Part shown: positions 1 through 8,108 of the stretch, piece after piece
Layout of the letters: each line of letters starts with the position of its first letter
Numbering within the stretch: position 1 is the first letter of the stretch
Assembly (NCBI RefSeq): GCF_009739905.1
Contig: NZ_CP034279.1
Coordinates: forward strand, 1,240,001-1,304,000
Source of the DNA: Streptomyces ficellus
Lineage (GTDB): Bacteria; Actinomycetota; Actinomycetes; Streptomycetales; Streptomycetaceae
DNA: 64,000 bases
Direction: 5' to 3'
Notes under the pieces: model-generated
What the model was told of the DNA's origin: nothing
The model's database searches: none
The model's input: only the letters and a program-made list of their open reading frames with translations
Translations under genes and position numbers: made by a program

Positions 1-2
1 AC

Positions 3-1172
3 GTCCAGCAGGAGATCCTGTCCACGGTCCGGGACTTCGTCGACAAGGAGATCATCCCGGTCGCGACCGGGCTGGAGCACCGCGACGAGTACCCGCAGGA
101 CATCGTCGAGGGACTCAAGGAGCTGGGTGTCTTCGGGCTGATGATCCCGGAGGAGTACGGGGGTCTGGGCGAGTCCCTCCTCACGTACGCGCTGTGCGTG
201 GAGGAGATCGCGCGCGGCTGGATGTCCGTGTCGGGCATCATCAACACCCACTTCATCGTCGCGTACATGCTCAAGCAGCACGGTACGCAGGAGCAGAAGG
301 ACACCTTCCTGCCGCGGATGGCGGCCGGCGAGGTGCGGGGCGCGTTCTCGATGTCGGAGCCGGCGCTCGGCTCCGACGTGTCGGCCATCACGTCCAAGGC
401 GGTGCGGGACGGCGACGAGTACGTCCTGAACGGCCAGAAGATGTGGCTCACCAACGGCGGCACGTCAACGCTCGTCGCGGTTCTCGTCCGAAGTGACGAA
501 GGACACCCCGAGGGAACAGCGCCCCACAAGTCGATGACGACCTTCCTCGTGGAGAAGGAGCCCGGCTTCGGAGAGGTCCGGCCCGGCCTCACCATCCCCG
601 GGAAGATCGACAAGATGGGTTACAAGGGGGTCGACACCACCGAACTCATCATGGACGGACTGCGCATTCCGGCCAATCGGGTGCTCGGCGGGACCACCGG
701 CCGAGGGTTTTACCAAATGATGGACGGTGTCGAGGTCGGCCGTGTGAATGTCGCGGCACGTGGTTGCGGTGTGGCGCAGCGTGCGTTTGAGCTGGGTGTC
801 TCGTATGCCCAGCAACGTCAGACTTTCGGCAAGCCGATCGCCCAGCACCAGGCGATCCAGTTCAAGCTGGCCGAAATGGCTACCAAGGTCGAGGCCGCTC
901 ATGCGATGATGGTCAACGCAGCACGCAAAAAGGACTCCGGGGAGCGAAACGACCTGGAAGCAGGGATGGCGAAGTACCTCGCCTCCGAATACTGCAAGGA
1001 AGTCGTCGAGGACGCGTTCCGCATCCACGGTGGCTACGGGTTCTCGAAGGAATACGAGATCGAGCGTCTCTACCGTGAGGCACCCATGCTGCTCATCGGC
1101 GAAGGTACCGCCGAGATCCAGAAAATGATCATTGGGCGTCGGTTGCTGGAGGAGTACCGATTCCAGGGGTGA
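3..1172 (+). CDS. Acyl-CoA dehydrogenase (5' end outside window)
   Basis: FAD-dependent alpha,beta-dehydrogenation of an acyl-CoA thioester in the cytosol. The frame is open from base 3, so the N-terminus lies upstream; about 390 residues are visible. Seen: the middle-domain pattern MSEPALGSDVSA, the strand LNGQKMWLTNGG, and a C-terminal GEGTAEIQ block whose Glu (bases 1101-1103) sits where the catalytic base of this family lies. Family knowledge: a dehydrogenase beside psd/pssA in Streptomyces often belongs to the ethylmalonyl-CoA pathway cluster; the substrate here is inference. Odd: from about base 640 to the stop, codons are noticeably less GC-rich at third positions (ttt, caa, aat, gtt, cgt) than in the first half and the neighbouring genes. 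Confidence 0.93.
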   Translation, partial: VQQEILSTVRDFVDKEIIPVATGLEHRDEYPQDIVEGLKELGVFGLMIPEEYGGLGESLLTYALCVEEIARGWMSVSGIINTHFIVAYMLKQHGTQEQKDTFLPRMAAGEVRGAFSMSEPALGSDVSAITSKAVRDGDEYVLNGQKMWLTNGGTSTLVAVLVRSDEGHPEGTAPHKSMTTFLVEKEPGFGEVRPGLTIPGKIDKMGYKGVDTTELIMDGLRIPANRVLGGTTGRGFYQMMDGVEVGRVNVAARGCGVAQRAFELGVSYAQQRQTFGKPIAQHQAIQFKLAEMATKVEAAHAMMVNAARKKDSGERNDLEAGMAKYLASEYCKEVVEDAFRIHGGYGFSKEYEIERLYREAPMLLIGEGTAEIQKMIIGRRLLEEYRFQG

Positions 1173-1258
1173 TTGTCGCTTTCGAGCCGGTTTGGCCGCG
1201 AAGAAGATCACACCCTGTCATCGTCTTCCGGCCGCCGACTCGGCTTCTGGCTTGCCCA

Positions 1259-1273
1259 GTTGCGGCCCGCAAC
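1259..1273. promoter_or_regulatory. 15-bp palindrome upstream of psd
   Basis: GTTGCGGCCCGCAAC is a perfect inverted repeat (7-bp arms, 1-base centre) about 67 bp before the psd start, in the gap after the acyl-CoA dehydrogenase stop. A TAGCAT hexamer follows at 1277-1282. It could be an operator or a short RNA hairpin; no regulator gene is adjacent. Confidence 0.35.
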
Positions 1274-1339
1274 CGATAGCATCGTCAGAAAGCCGCCGTC
1301 CCCCGCATCCGCGCGGCATCACCGCTACGAAGGTCATCC

Positions 1340-1996
1340 ATGCCCCACAGCCAAACCTCTGCACCTCGCGACAGCCGTTTCGGCGTACGCATCGCTCGCG
1401 GAGCATCGCCGTGGCTTCTGCCGACCGTCGCCACCGCTGCCCTCAGTCTTGCCCGTTCTCGCCGCTCCAAGCGCGCCGCGGCCATCGCCGTGCCCACCAC
1501 CGCTCTCGCGGCGGGCATGCTGTGGTTCTTCCGCGACCCCGAGCGCGAGATCGCGCAGGGCCGGGTCATCTCGCCCGCCGACGGGGTGGTGCAGAGCATC
1601 ATGCCGTGGAAGGACGGGCGGACCCGGGTCGCCATCTTCATGAGCCCGCTGAACGTCCACGTCAACCGCGCGCCGCTGGCGGGCACGGTGACGTCCGTGG
1701 AGCACGTCCCGGGCGGGTTCGTGCCGGCGTTCAACAAGGAGAGCGAGAACAACGAGCGCGTTGTCTGGCACTTCGACACCGAGCTCGGCGACATCGAGAT
1801 GGTGCAGATCGCGGGTGCGGTCGCCCGCCGCATCGTGCCCTACCTCCCGCAGGGGACGAAGGTCGAGCAGGGCGAGCGCATCGGTCTGATCCGCTTCGGA
1901 TCGCGCGTTGACATCTACCTTCCGGAAGGTGTCGACGTCGCTGTCGAGGTCGGTCAGACCACGACTGCGGGGGTGACTCGAATTGACCGTGATTGA
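1340..1996 (+). CDS. psd: Phosphatidylserine decarboxylase (short form)
   Basis: Converts phosphatidylserine to phosphatidylethanolamine at the membrane. At 218 aa this is the short, archaeal/actinobacterial form. Seen: SPADGVV near residues 79-85, the HVNR block at 107-110, and near the C-terminus the self-cleavage dipeptide Gly187-Ser188 in RFGSRVD; in this family the Ser becomes the pyruvoyl prosthetic group. An N-terminal hydrophobic stretch (about residues 24-62) should anchor it. The ATG is preceded by GAAGG at 6-7 bases. The stop overlaps the start of the next gene, the phosphatidylserine synthase, so substrate-making and substrate-using enzymes are translationally coupled. Confidence 0.95.
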   Translation: MPHSQTSAPRDSRFGVRIARGASPWLLPTVATAALSLARSRRSKRAAAIAVPTTALAAGMLWFFRDPEREIAQGRVISPADGVVQSIMPWKDGRTRVAIFMSPLNVHVNRAPLAGTVTSVEHVPGGFVPAFNKESENNERVVWHFDTELGDIEMVQIAGAVARRIVPYLPQGTKVEQGERIGLIRFGSRVDIYLPEGVDVAVEVGQTTTAGVTRIDRD

Positions 1997-2852
1997 TCCC
2001 GACACACGGGCCGACTGGGTCGCCGACGCCGAGGCGGACATCGCCGAGGAAGCCGAGGAGATGCCGCTGTCGCTGCGCCTGTCGATAGCGGACACGCTCA
2101 CGCTGGGCAACGCCACGTGCGGCTTCATGGCGGTGTACTTCACCACCACCGGCATCCTGATCCCGCACCTCACGGGCAGCCAGGAGACCGGCATGGCGCG
2201 GCACAGCGCCGCCACCGCCGTGATCCTGATGCTCCTCGCGGCGATCTTCGACCTCTGCGACGGGCTCGTGGCGCGCAAGCTGCGCAGCTCGCCGATGGGC
2301 GCGGAGCTGGACAACCTGTCGGACCTGATCAGCTTCGGGCTGGCACCGGCGTACTTCGTCCTCGTGTGGGGGATGGTCACGCACGACGCCCACCAGAAGG
2401 TGTCGGCGGTGGCCGCGATCGTGGTGCTGCTGGCGGTCGTGCTGCGGCTCGCCAGATTCAGCTGCGTGACCATGAAGGACGGCATGTTCCAGGGCATGCC
2501 GAGCCCCTTCGGGGCGCTGACGGTCGTCTCGATCGTGCTGCTCGAGCTGCCGTTCATCCCGACGCTGCTGGCGATCATCGGGACGGCGTGGCTGATGGTG
2601 AGCCGCGTCGAGTACCCCAAGCCGCGGGGCATCCTCGCGGTGGCGATGCTCAGCTGGATCGTCGGGGCGATGGGCCTCCTGGCGGCCTGGGCGTTCGACG
2701 CCCCGGGCGGTCAGCTGCTGCTCCAGACCGGCTGCGCGCTCCAGGTGGTCCTGGGCGCCGTGATCCCGCTCTTCGCGACGGCCCGGCGCGTGAACACCTT
2801 CCGCGGCAACCGGCGCGAGAGCCGGGAGGCACGGGCGGCGCAGCTGCCGTAG
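1983..2852 (+). CDS. pssA: CDP-diacylglycerol-serine O-phosphatidyltransferase
   Basis: Makes phosphatidylserine from CDP-diacylglycerol and serine; integral membrane enzyme of the CDP-alcohol phosphatidyltransferase family. Seen: the family motif as Asp93-Gly94, Ala97-Arg98, Gly106, Asp110 and Asp114, followed by ISFGLAPA and several hydrophobic segments through residue 270. The first ~35 residues are acidic and cytosolic. The start is either TTG at 1983 or GTG at 1989; both overlap the psd stop, so order and coupling are psd-pssA. The operon ends at the strong hairpin at 2875-2910. Confidence 0.95.
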   Translation: MTVIDPDTRADWVADAEADIAEEAEEMPLSLRLSIADTLTLGNATCGFMAVYFTTTGILIPHLTGSQETGMARHSAATAVILMLLAAIFDLCDGLVARKLRSSPMGAELDNLSDLISFGLAPAYFVLVWGMVTHDAHQKVSAVAAIVVLLAVVLRLARFSCVTMKDGMFQGMPSPFGALTVVSIVLLELPFIPTLLAIIGTAWLMVSRVEYPKPRGILAVAMLSWIVGAMGLLAAWAFDAPGGQLLLQTGCALQVVLGAVIPLFATARRVNTFRGNRRESREARAAQLP

Positions 2853-2874
2853 CGGTACGCAGGCATGGATGACG

Positions 2875-2910
2875 GAAGGGCCCGGGTGCGGGATCGCACC
2901 CGGGCCCTTC
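2875..2910. terminator. Bidirectional terminator hairpin
   Basis: A perfect 16-bp stem (2875-2890 pairing with 2895-2910) with a 4-base GGAT loop. It lies between the convergent ends of pssA and the GNAT gene, 23 bp past one stop and 21 bp before the other. There is no long U-tract, as is usual in high-GC actinomycetes. Confidence 0.88.
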
Positions 2911-2931
2911 CGCGTGCGCGGGGCCGGGCCC

Positions 2932-3483
2932 TCAGGACGGCCGCAGGAGCTTGTAGTAGTACGTCGTGGCGTGCGGGGTGCCCGCCGGCGACAGGGCGTA
3001 GTGCGGGACGGTGCCCGCGCGCGTCCAGCCCGCCCGGCGGTACAGTGCCTCGGCCGCGCTGCCCGTCTCGGTGTCCAGGACGAGCAGGGTGAGCCCCTCG
3101 CCGGCCGCCGCCCCCTCGGCCGCCGCGAGCAGCCGGGAGCCCAGCCCGCGGCCCCGGGCGTCCCGGTGGACCAGCAGCTTGGAGACCTCGGCGCGGTGCG
3201 GCTGGTTCGGCATGGCGGCGCGGACCAGCGTGATCACGCCCGCGACGGCGCCCCCGGGCCCGTACGCCACCCATACGCTCCGCACGCCCCGGGCCGCCTC
3301 CTCCGCGGCGCCACGCCACCAGGCGGCGGCCTCGGCGTGGCTGAGCGGGGCCAGGAAGCCCACGGAGGCGCCGCCGTCGACGGCGTCCCCCAGCAGCGCG
3401 GCGAGTCCGTCGTCCGCCAGGTCGCGGACCTGCCGGGCGGTCAGGTGCTCGATCCGGTGGCCCGTGCGCGGGAGGTCACTCAT
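2932..3483 (-). CDS. GNAT-family N-acetyltransferase
   Basis: Acetyl-CoA-dependent N-acetyltransferase of unknown substrate, 183 aa from the ATG at 3483. Seen: the acetyl-CoA-binding loop pattern RGRGLGSRLLAAAEG following a beta strand (SKLLVHRDA), and a C-terminal LYRRAGWTRAG with the typical strand beta-6/7 aromatic residues. An upstream in-frame start at 3576 would add 31 Arg/Pro-rich residues with no ribosome site and is less likely. Transcribed away from the small gene at 3716 and convergent with pssA. Confidence 0.85.
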   Translation of the reverse strand: MSDLPRTGHRIEHLTARQVRDLADDGLAALLGDAVDGGASVGFLAPLSHAEAAAWWRGAAEEAARGVRSVWVAYGPGGAVAGVITLVRAAMPNQPHRAEVSKLLVHRDARGRGLGSRLLAAAEGAAAGEGLTLLVLDTETGSAAEALYRRAGWTRAGTVPHYALSPAGTPHATTYYYKLLRPS

Positions 3484-3570
3484 GCCGGGAGCCTCGCACG
3501 GCGCCGTTTCGGCGGGGTGACGAGGGGCTCTCCGCGCGTCGGTCACGGGGTGTGAAGGGCGGCGGCGCGC

Positions 3571-3585
3571 CGTCACAGGGTGACG
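3571..3585. promoter_or_regulatory. 15-bp inverted repeat in divergent gap
   Basis: CGTCAC-AGG-GTGACG has perfect 6-bp arms and lies in the 232-bp region between the divergent GNAT gene and the small membrane protein gene. It is a candidate operator; no dedicated regulator is adjacent. Confidence 0.3.
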
Positions 3586-3715
3586 TCAGGGCCTCCCGCA
3601 CCGTTGCCCCGGGTGCGGCACCTCTCCGGGCCCGTGGCATCGCCCAGGCACGCATGGGCCGCGACGGGGCATACGGGGCCCTACAGCCGTCACTCACCGA
3701 TCGGGGGACCTGCCC

Positions 3716-4003
3716 ATGACGTCCGACCTGCTGCTCGCCCTGGCCATCCCGGTCCTGATGGGGGCGTCGGGCCTGTACGCGCTCGCCGACTCCTGGTGGC
3801 GCCGCCGCCACCCCGCCCTGAAGCCGGTGCCGTACCTGCCGGGGCGCGGGCCCGTCGTCGGTCACGACCTGGTCGCCACCGCGGAGACCGTCGTCGCCGA
3901 GGCGTACGCCCGGTACGGGTCCTTCTACGACACCCCGGCCCCCGTGGAGGGCCACGCCCCGCTGGCCGGGCGGGGCCCCGGTCACATCACCGGCGCCGCG
4001 TGA
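3716..4003 (+). CDS. Small membrane-anchored hypothetical protein
   Basis: 95 aa, no family recognised. Seen: an N-terminal hydrophobic helix (about residues 4-24, LLLALAIPVLMGASGLYALA) followed by an Arg cluster (WWRRRH), then a short polar tail, which fits a single-pass protein with a cytoplasmic C-terminus. Codon third positions are G/C-rich and a purine-rich TCGGGGGA site precedes the ATG, supporting a real gene. Monocistronic: it ends in a strong hairpin shared with the convergent glycerate kinase gene. Confidence 0.65.
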   Translation: MTSDLLLALAIPVLMGASGLYALADSWWRRRHPALKPVPYLPGRGPVVGHDLVATAETVVAEAYARYGSFYDTPAPVEGHAPLAGRGPGHITGAA

Positions 4004-4025
4004 GGGCGGGCCGGCCGGAACGGGG

Positions 4026-4059
4026 CGCGCCCCCGCGCCCCGAGGGGTGCGGGGGCGCG
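4026..4059. terminator. Bidirectional terminator hairpin
   Basis: A 16-bp GC-rich inverted repeat (4026-4041 with 4044-4059; one G-U type mismatch, loop opening to 4-6 bases) between the convergent small membrane protein gene and glycerate kinase, 11 bp before the glycerate kinase stop codon. Confidence 0.8.
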
Positions 4060-4070
4060 GGGAGGGACCG

Positions 4071-5225
4071 TCACACCAGGAAGTCGCGCGCCAGGTTCGC
4101 CGCCTGGCGTTCCAGCAGCGGGCCCGCCTCCGCCATGCACTTCGCCGGGTCCGGCTCCAGCTCCAGCAGGGCGTAGGCGCGGCGGATGCCCGCCCTGCCG
4201 AGCGCCTCGGGGGGCAGGGCCAGCCGGCCGCAGACCGCGACGACCTCGATGCCCTCCGCCCGGGCGGCAGCGGCCACCCCGGCCGGGGCCTTGCCGTGCA
4301 GGGTCTGCTCGTCGAGGGAGCCCTCGCCGGTGATGACCAGGGTGGCGCGGGACAGGGCGGGGCCGAAGCCGAGCACGTCCAGCATGACCTCGATGCCGGG
4401 GCGGAAGCTCGCGCCGAGGGCGACCAGCGCCCCGTAGCCGATGCCGCCCGCCGCGCCCGCCCCCGGCGACTCGGCGAGCTCGGTGGCACGGGGGCCGACG
4501 GACTCGGCGAGGACCGAGGCGAAGCGGGCCAGCGCGGCGTCCAGCTCCGCGACGTCCTCGGGCGAGGCGCCCTTCTGCGGTCCGTAGACCGCGGGGGCGC
4601 CCTTGGGGCCGGTCAGCGGGTTGTCGACGTCGCTGGCGAGGACGAGGTCCACGTCCCCGAAGCGCGGGTCGACACCCGACAGGTCGGCCGTGGCGAGGTC
4701 CTTGAGACCGCCGCCGCCCGGGCCGACGGGCTCGCCGTCCTTGTCGAGGAAACGGGCGCCCAGCGCGGCCAGCATGCCGGCGCCGCCGTCCGTGGTCGCG
4801 CTGCCGCCCACGCCGAAGACGATGGTGCGCGCGCCCGCGTCCAGCGCGGCGCGCAGCAGCTCGCCGGAGCCGTACGTGGTGGACGTCAGCGGCGCGAACA
4901 CGCCCTCGGGGAGCAGCTGGAGGCCCGACGCCTCCGCCATCTCCACCACGGCCGTCCCGTCGCGCAGCGCGTACGCGGCGGTGACCGGCGCGCCGAGCGG
5001 GCCGGTGACCCGTACCTCACGCCGTTCGAACCCGGCCGCCACCGCGGCCGCGACGGTGCCGTCGCCACCGTCGGCGACGGGCAGGGTCTCCACCTCCAGG
5101 TCCGGGACGACCTGCCGGAGCCCGGCCGTCACCCGCTCCGCGACCTGCACGGCCGTGAGCGAACCCTTGAACTTGTCAGCCGCGACGAGCACGCGCGCGG
5201 CCTCAGTTACTGCTCCGTCCGTCAC
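4071..5225 (-). CDS. glxK: Glycerate kinase
   Basis: Phosphorylates D-glycerate with ATP, feeding glyoxylate/glycerate carbon into glycolysis. 384 aa, the usual length of the GlxK/GarK family. Seen: DKFKGS at residues 17-22, PVADGGDGT near 47-55, the glycine-rich GVGGSATTDGGAGM and LASDVDNPLTGPKGA blocks, and VITGEGSLDEQT toward the C-terminus, all family signatures. The GTG at 5225 has AAGGG 8-12 bases upstream. It stands alone, divergent from the 5387 gene. Which carbon (2- or 3-) is phosphorylated cannot be told from sequence. Confidence 0.92.
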   Translation of the reverse strand: MTDGAVTEAARVLVAADKFKGSLTAVQVAERVTAGLRQVVPDLEVETLPVADGGDGTVAAAVAAGFERREVRVTGPLGAPVTAAYALRDGTAVVEMAEASGLQLLPEGVFAPLTSTTYGSGELLRAALDAGARTIVFGVGGSATTDGGAGMLAALGARFLDKDGEPVGPGGGGLKDLATADLSGVDPRFGDVDLVLASDVDNPLTGPKGAPAVYGPQKGASPEDVAELDAALARFASVLAESVGPRATELAESPGAGAAGGIGYGALVALGASFRPGIEVMLDVLGFGPALSRATLVITGEGSLDEQTLHGKAPAGVAAAARAEGIEVVAVCGRLALPPEALGRAGIRRAYALLELEPDPAKCMAEAGPLLERQAANLARDFLV

Positions 5226-5386
5226 CTTGCATCCCTTGCTATCGAACAGGCAGTCGCGCCGGGGCCGACCCTATCCGGAGGGTGAGACGCTGTGCCACCC
5301 CTGTCCGGCGGGCGGACCCGCTGGTCAGGCCGCCCGGGCGGGACGCCCGAGTCGCATCCTTCGGCCATTCGTGTGACGCTGCCATC

Positions 5387-5677
5387 ATGACGTGGGCATC
5401 GTGGACGACGACCGATGTGTACACGGGGCGTGGCGGGGTCCGGACCGACGAGCTCGGAATCGTCACGGGGAACGTGTCCGTGCACACCACATGGGCGGGC
5501 GGCGAGGCACAGATCGCCGTCCAGTACAGCGGGGCGTCCGACTGGTTCACCATGACGGGCAGCCCCGTGCCGTGCCGTTCGGAGAAGGACAGCAGAGACC
5601 TGCACGAGACGGTGCTGGAGGCCGTGCGGGCGGGCGGCGGTGCCGTCGTGCCGTACTCCTCCCTGCCGTCGCCGTAA
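5387..5677 (+). CDS. Conserved hypothetical protein, 96 aa
   Basis: No function known. The frame is open further upstream (to 5282), but the upstream codons are Arg/Pro-rich and the ATG at 5387 gives a compact soluble protein beginning MTWASWTTTDVYTG. It has alternating beta-like segments (GNVSVHTTW, AQIAVQYSG, DWFTMTGS), no signal peptide and no membrane segment. The next gene starts within about 3-15 bp of its stop, so it probably shares a transcript with the ADP-ribosylglycohydrolase. Confidence 0.7.
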   Translation: MTWASWTTTDVYTGRGGVRTDELGIVTGNVSVHTTWAGGEAQIAVQYSGASDWFTMTGSPVPCRSEKDSRDLHETVLEAVRAGGGAVVPYSSLPSP

Positions 5678-5680
5678 GCG

Positions 5681-6745
5681 GTGGAGGTGACCGTGGGCCC
5701 GGGCCCGCGGGACCGGGTCCTCGGCGGGTGGTCCGGCCGCATCGCCGGCAACATGCTCGGCAAACCCGTCGAGCGTGGCGACTACTGGACACGGGAGCGG
5801 ATCGACCGCTACCTGCGGGCCACCGGCGCCCTTCCGCTGACCGACTACCTGCCGGGCCCGCCGCCGGACTCCGAGGCGGCCGGCTTCGTCCTGCGGCCGG
5901 AGTGGCCCGCGTGCGTACGCGGCCGGATCCACGGCAGTTGCCGGGACGACGACATCGACTACCCGATCCTCGCCCTGCACCTGCTGGAGACCCACGGGTT
6001 CGCCTTCACCACCGAGCAGGTCGGCGAGCTGTGGCTGCTGCGCCTGCCCTACCTCCAGACGTTCACAGCCGAGCGGGCCGCCTACCGCAACCTCGCGAAC
6101 GGGCTGAAGCCCCCGCTCACCGCCACCTCCGGCAACCCCTGCCAGGAGTGGATCGGCGCGCTCATCCGCGCCGACGTGTTCGGCTGGGTCTCCCCCGGCG
6201 ATCCGGTCCGCGCCGCCTCCCTGGCCCGCCGTGACGCGGTGCTGTCCCACACGGGCAACGGCGTGTACGCGGCGATGTGGGCGGCGGCCCTGGTGGCGGC
6301 CGCCTTCACGGCCCCCGCGCCGCGCGACGCGGTGCGGACGGCGCTGGAGCGCGTCCCGGCGAGCAGCCGCCTGGCCCGCACGGTGCGGCACATGGTGGCG
6401 CTGTACGACGCGGGCGTCCCCTGGGCCGACGCCCTGACCGAGGCGGAGCGCGAAACGGCCGGGCTGCACTGGATCCACGCCGTGCCGAACGCCGCCGTCA
6501 TCACGGCGGGCCTGCTGTACGGGGGCGGCGACTTCACCCGCACCATCGCCCTCACGGTCCGCGGCGGCCTGGACACCGACTCCAACGGCGCGACCGCCGG
6601 TTCGGTGGCGGGCGTGATGTGCGGGGCCCGCGGCATCCCGCGCCAGTGGACGGATCCGCTGGAGGACCTGGTGCGCAGCGCGGTGTTCGGCTTCGACGGG
6701 GTGCGGATCGGTGAACTCGCCGATCGGACGCTCGCACTAGGCTGA
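5681..6745 (+). CDS. ADP-ribosylglycohydrolase family protein
   Basis: DraG/ARH-type hydrolase predicted to remove ADP-ribose from a protein, nucleic acid or small molecule using a binuclear Mg site. Numbering from GTG 5681 (354 aa): GRIAGNMLGKPVE at 19-31, the acidic CRDDDID at 87-93, and the C-terminal metal motif DTDSN-GATAGSVAG beginning at Asp298/Asp300, all hallmarks of the fold. A GTG at 5693 is an alternative start. It sits between the 96-aa hypothetical and a Nudix gene starting 4 bp after its stop, with a sirtuin next. The target is not predictable from sequence. Confidence 0.88.
   Translation: MEVTVGPGPRDRVLGGWSGRIAGNMLGKPVERGDYWTRERIDRYLRATGALPLTDYLPGPPPDSEAAGFVLRPEWPACVRGRIHGSCRDDDIDYPILALHLLETHGFAFTTEQVGELWLLRLPYLQTFTAERAAYRNLANGLKPPLTATSGNPCQEWIGALIRADVFGWVSPGDPVRAASLARRDAVLSHTGNGVYAAMWAAALVAAAFTAPAPRDAVRTALERVPASSRLARTVRHMVALYDAGVPWADALTEAERETAGLHWIHAVPNAAVITAGLLYGGGDFTRTIALTVRGGLDTDSNGATAGSVAGVMCGARGIPRQWTDPLEDLVRSAVFGFDGVRIGELADRTLALG
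6738..6743 (+). promoter_or_regulatory. TAGGCT -10 element, leaderless Nudix transcript
   Basis: TAGGCT lies exactly 6 bases before the GTG of the Nudix gene, inside the last codons of the preceding gene. A transcript starting 7 bases downstream of such a -10 would begin at the GTG. No clear -35 is seen. Confidence 0.4.
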
Positions 6746-6749
6746 CGCC

Positions 6750-7241
6750 GTGACGCACACCGATTACGCGACGTACATCGCCGGGCTCCCGCGCGTGCTG
6801 GCGGGTGCCGCGACGCTTTTCCGTGACGGCGAGGGCCGGGTGCTGCTCGTCGAGCCCAACTACCGGGACGGCTGGGGGCTGCCCGGGGGGACGGTCGAGT
6901 CCGACACCGGGGAGACCCCGAGGCAGGCGGCCCGGCGGGAGACGCTGGAGGAGATCGGGCTGGACGTGGAGCCGGGCGCGCTGCTCGCGATCGACTGGGT
7001 GCCCGGCCCGGCGCGTCCCCCGATCGTGGCGTACGTCTACGACGGCGGTGTGCTCAGCGGTGAGCGGTTCCGGGCGATCAGGCTCCAGGAGGAGGAGCTG
7101 ATCTCGTGGAAGCTGGTGGACCCCGGTGAGCTGCGGACGTACCTGCTCGGGGAGCTCGGGCTGCGCGTGACGGCCGCGCTGGAGGCCCTGGAGGCCGGCC
7201 GGGGCCCGGTGGAGCTGGTGGACGGCCGCCCGGTGGGGTGA
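6750..7241 (+). CDS. Nudix hydrolase
   Basis: Hydrolyses a nucleoside diphosphate linked to another moiety. 163 aa. Seen: the Nudix box as GGTVESDTGETPRQAARRET then LEEIGLD, with the catalytic RExxEE core intact and a two-to-three-residue insertion in the first loop compared with the classical spacing. The substrate is unknown; because it is next to an ADP-ribosylglycohydrolase and a sirtuin, ADP-ribose or a derivative is a reasonable guess. GTG start 4 bp after the upstream stop with no clear Shine-Dalgarno, so expression is either coupled or leaderless from the TAGGCT at 6738. Confidence 0.88.
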   Translation: MTHTDYATYIAGLPRVLAGAATLFRDGEGRVLLVEPNYRDGWGLPGGTVESDTGETPRQAARRETLEEIGLDVEPGALLAIDWVPGPARPPIVAYVYDGGVLSGERFRAIRLQEEELISWKLVDPGELRTYLLGELGLRVTAALEALEAGRGPVELVDGRPVG

Positions 7242-7264
7242 GACGGCCCGCCGGCGGGTGGGAC

Positions 7265-7313
7265 GCCGGGTGCTCGGGGGCCGGGTGCTCGCGGGCGGGG
7301 TGCTCGCGGGCCG
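7265..7313. repeat. Short imperfect tandem repeat before the sirtuin gene
   Basis: Three imperfect ~16-bp units of GCCGGGTGCTCGCGGG lie in tandem in the 117-bp gap between the Nudix and sirtuin genes. The units vary by one or two bases. Function is unknown; replication slippage is the simplest explanation. Confidence 0.5.
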
Positions 7314-7358
7314 GGAATTCGTTCGCCGGGCGGCGGGGGCGTGCGTAGCCTCGGCCGC

Positions 7359-8078
7359 ATGACTCTCGTCGCGATCTTGAGTGGTGCCGGCATCTCCACG
7401 GACTCCGGTATCCGTGACTACCGCGGCCCCGACGGGCTGTGGCGGCGCGATCCGGACGCCGAGAAGCTGGTCACGTACGCGTACTACATGGCCGACCCGG
7501 AGATCCGGCGCCGGGCCTGGCTGATGCGGCGGGACAGCGCCGCGCTGCGGGCCGAGCCCAACGCCGCGCACCGGGCGGTGGCCGAGCTGGAGCGGACCCC
7601 CGGCTTCGCGGTGCGGGTGATCACGCAGAACGTGGACGGGCTGCACCAGCGCGCCGGGATTGCCGCGCGCAAGGTCCTCGAACTGCACGGCACCGCACGG
7701 GCCGTGGTGTGCACGGCGTGCCACGCGCGCTCGTCGATGGAGGACGCGCTCGCCCGGGTCGCGGCGGGCGAGGACGACCCGGCGTGCGAGGTGTGCGGCG
7801 GGATCCTGAAGCCGGCGACGGTGATGTTCGGTGAGCGGCTGGACCCGGTGGTGCTGGGCCAGGCGATGGGGATCGCCAAGGCCGCGGAGGTGTTCGTCGC
7901 CGTCGGCTCGACGCTCCAGGTGCAGCCCGCGGCGTCGCTCGCCGGTGTCGCGGCGGAGCACGGCGCGCGGCTGGTCGTCGTGAACGCCGAGCCCACGCCG
8001 TACGACGAGCGGGCCGACGAGGTGATCCGCGAGCCCATTGGTACGGCCCTGCCGGCGCTGCTGAAGCGGCTCGGGTAG
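7359..8078 (+). CDS. cobB: NAD-dependent protein deacylase (sirtuin)
   Basis: Removes acyl groups from lysines using NAD, releasing nicotinamide and O-acyl-ADP-ribose. 239 aa from ATG 7359. Seen: LSGAGISTDSGIRDYRG (NAD-binding GAG and the RD loop), TQNVDGLHQRAG, the catalytic His in LELHGT, two CxxC pairs for a structural zinc (CTAC and CEVC), MFGERL and GSTLQVQPA. The ATG at 7359 was preferred over GTG 7341: a TAGCCT hexamer at 7346-7351 ends 7 bases before it, as in a leaderless transcript. Third member of the ADP-ribose-related run starting at 5681. Confidence 0.93.
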   Translation: MTLVAILSGAGISTDSGIRDYRGPDGLWRRDPDAEKLVTYAYYMADPEIRRRAWLMRRDSAALRAEPNAAHRAVAELERTPGFAVRVITQNVDGLHQRAGIAARKVLELHGTARAVVCTACHARSSMEDALARVAAGEDDPACEVCGGILKPATVMFGERLDPVVLGQAMGIAKAAEVFVAVGSTLQVQPAASLAGVAAEHGARLVVVNAEPTPYDERADEVIREPIGTALPALLKRLG

Positions 8079-8108
8079 CCCGATGGCCCGGCCGGTCCGG
8101 CGGCTCGG

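Noticed and set aside
7265..7313. CRISPR-like or satellite array
   Set aside because: Only about three imperfect 16-bp units with no spacers; a short slippage repeat.
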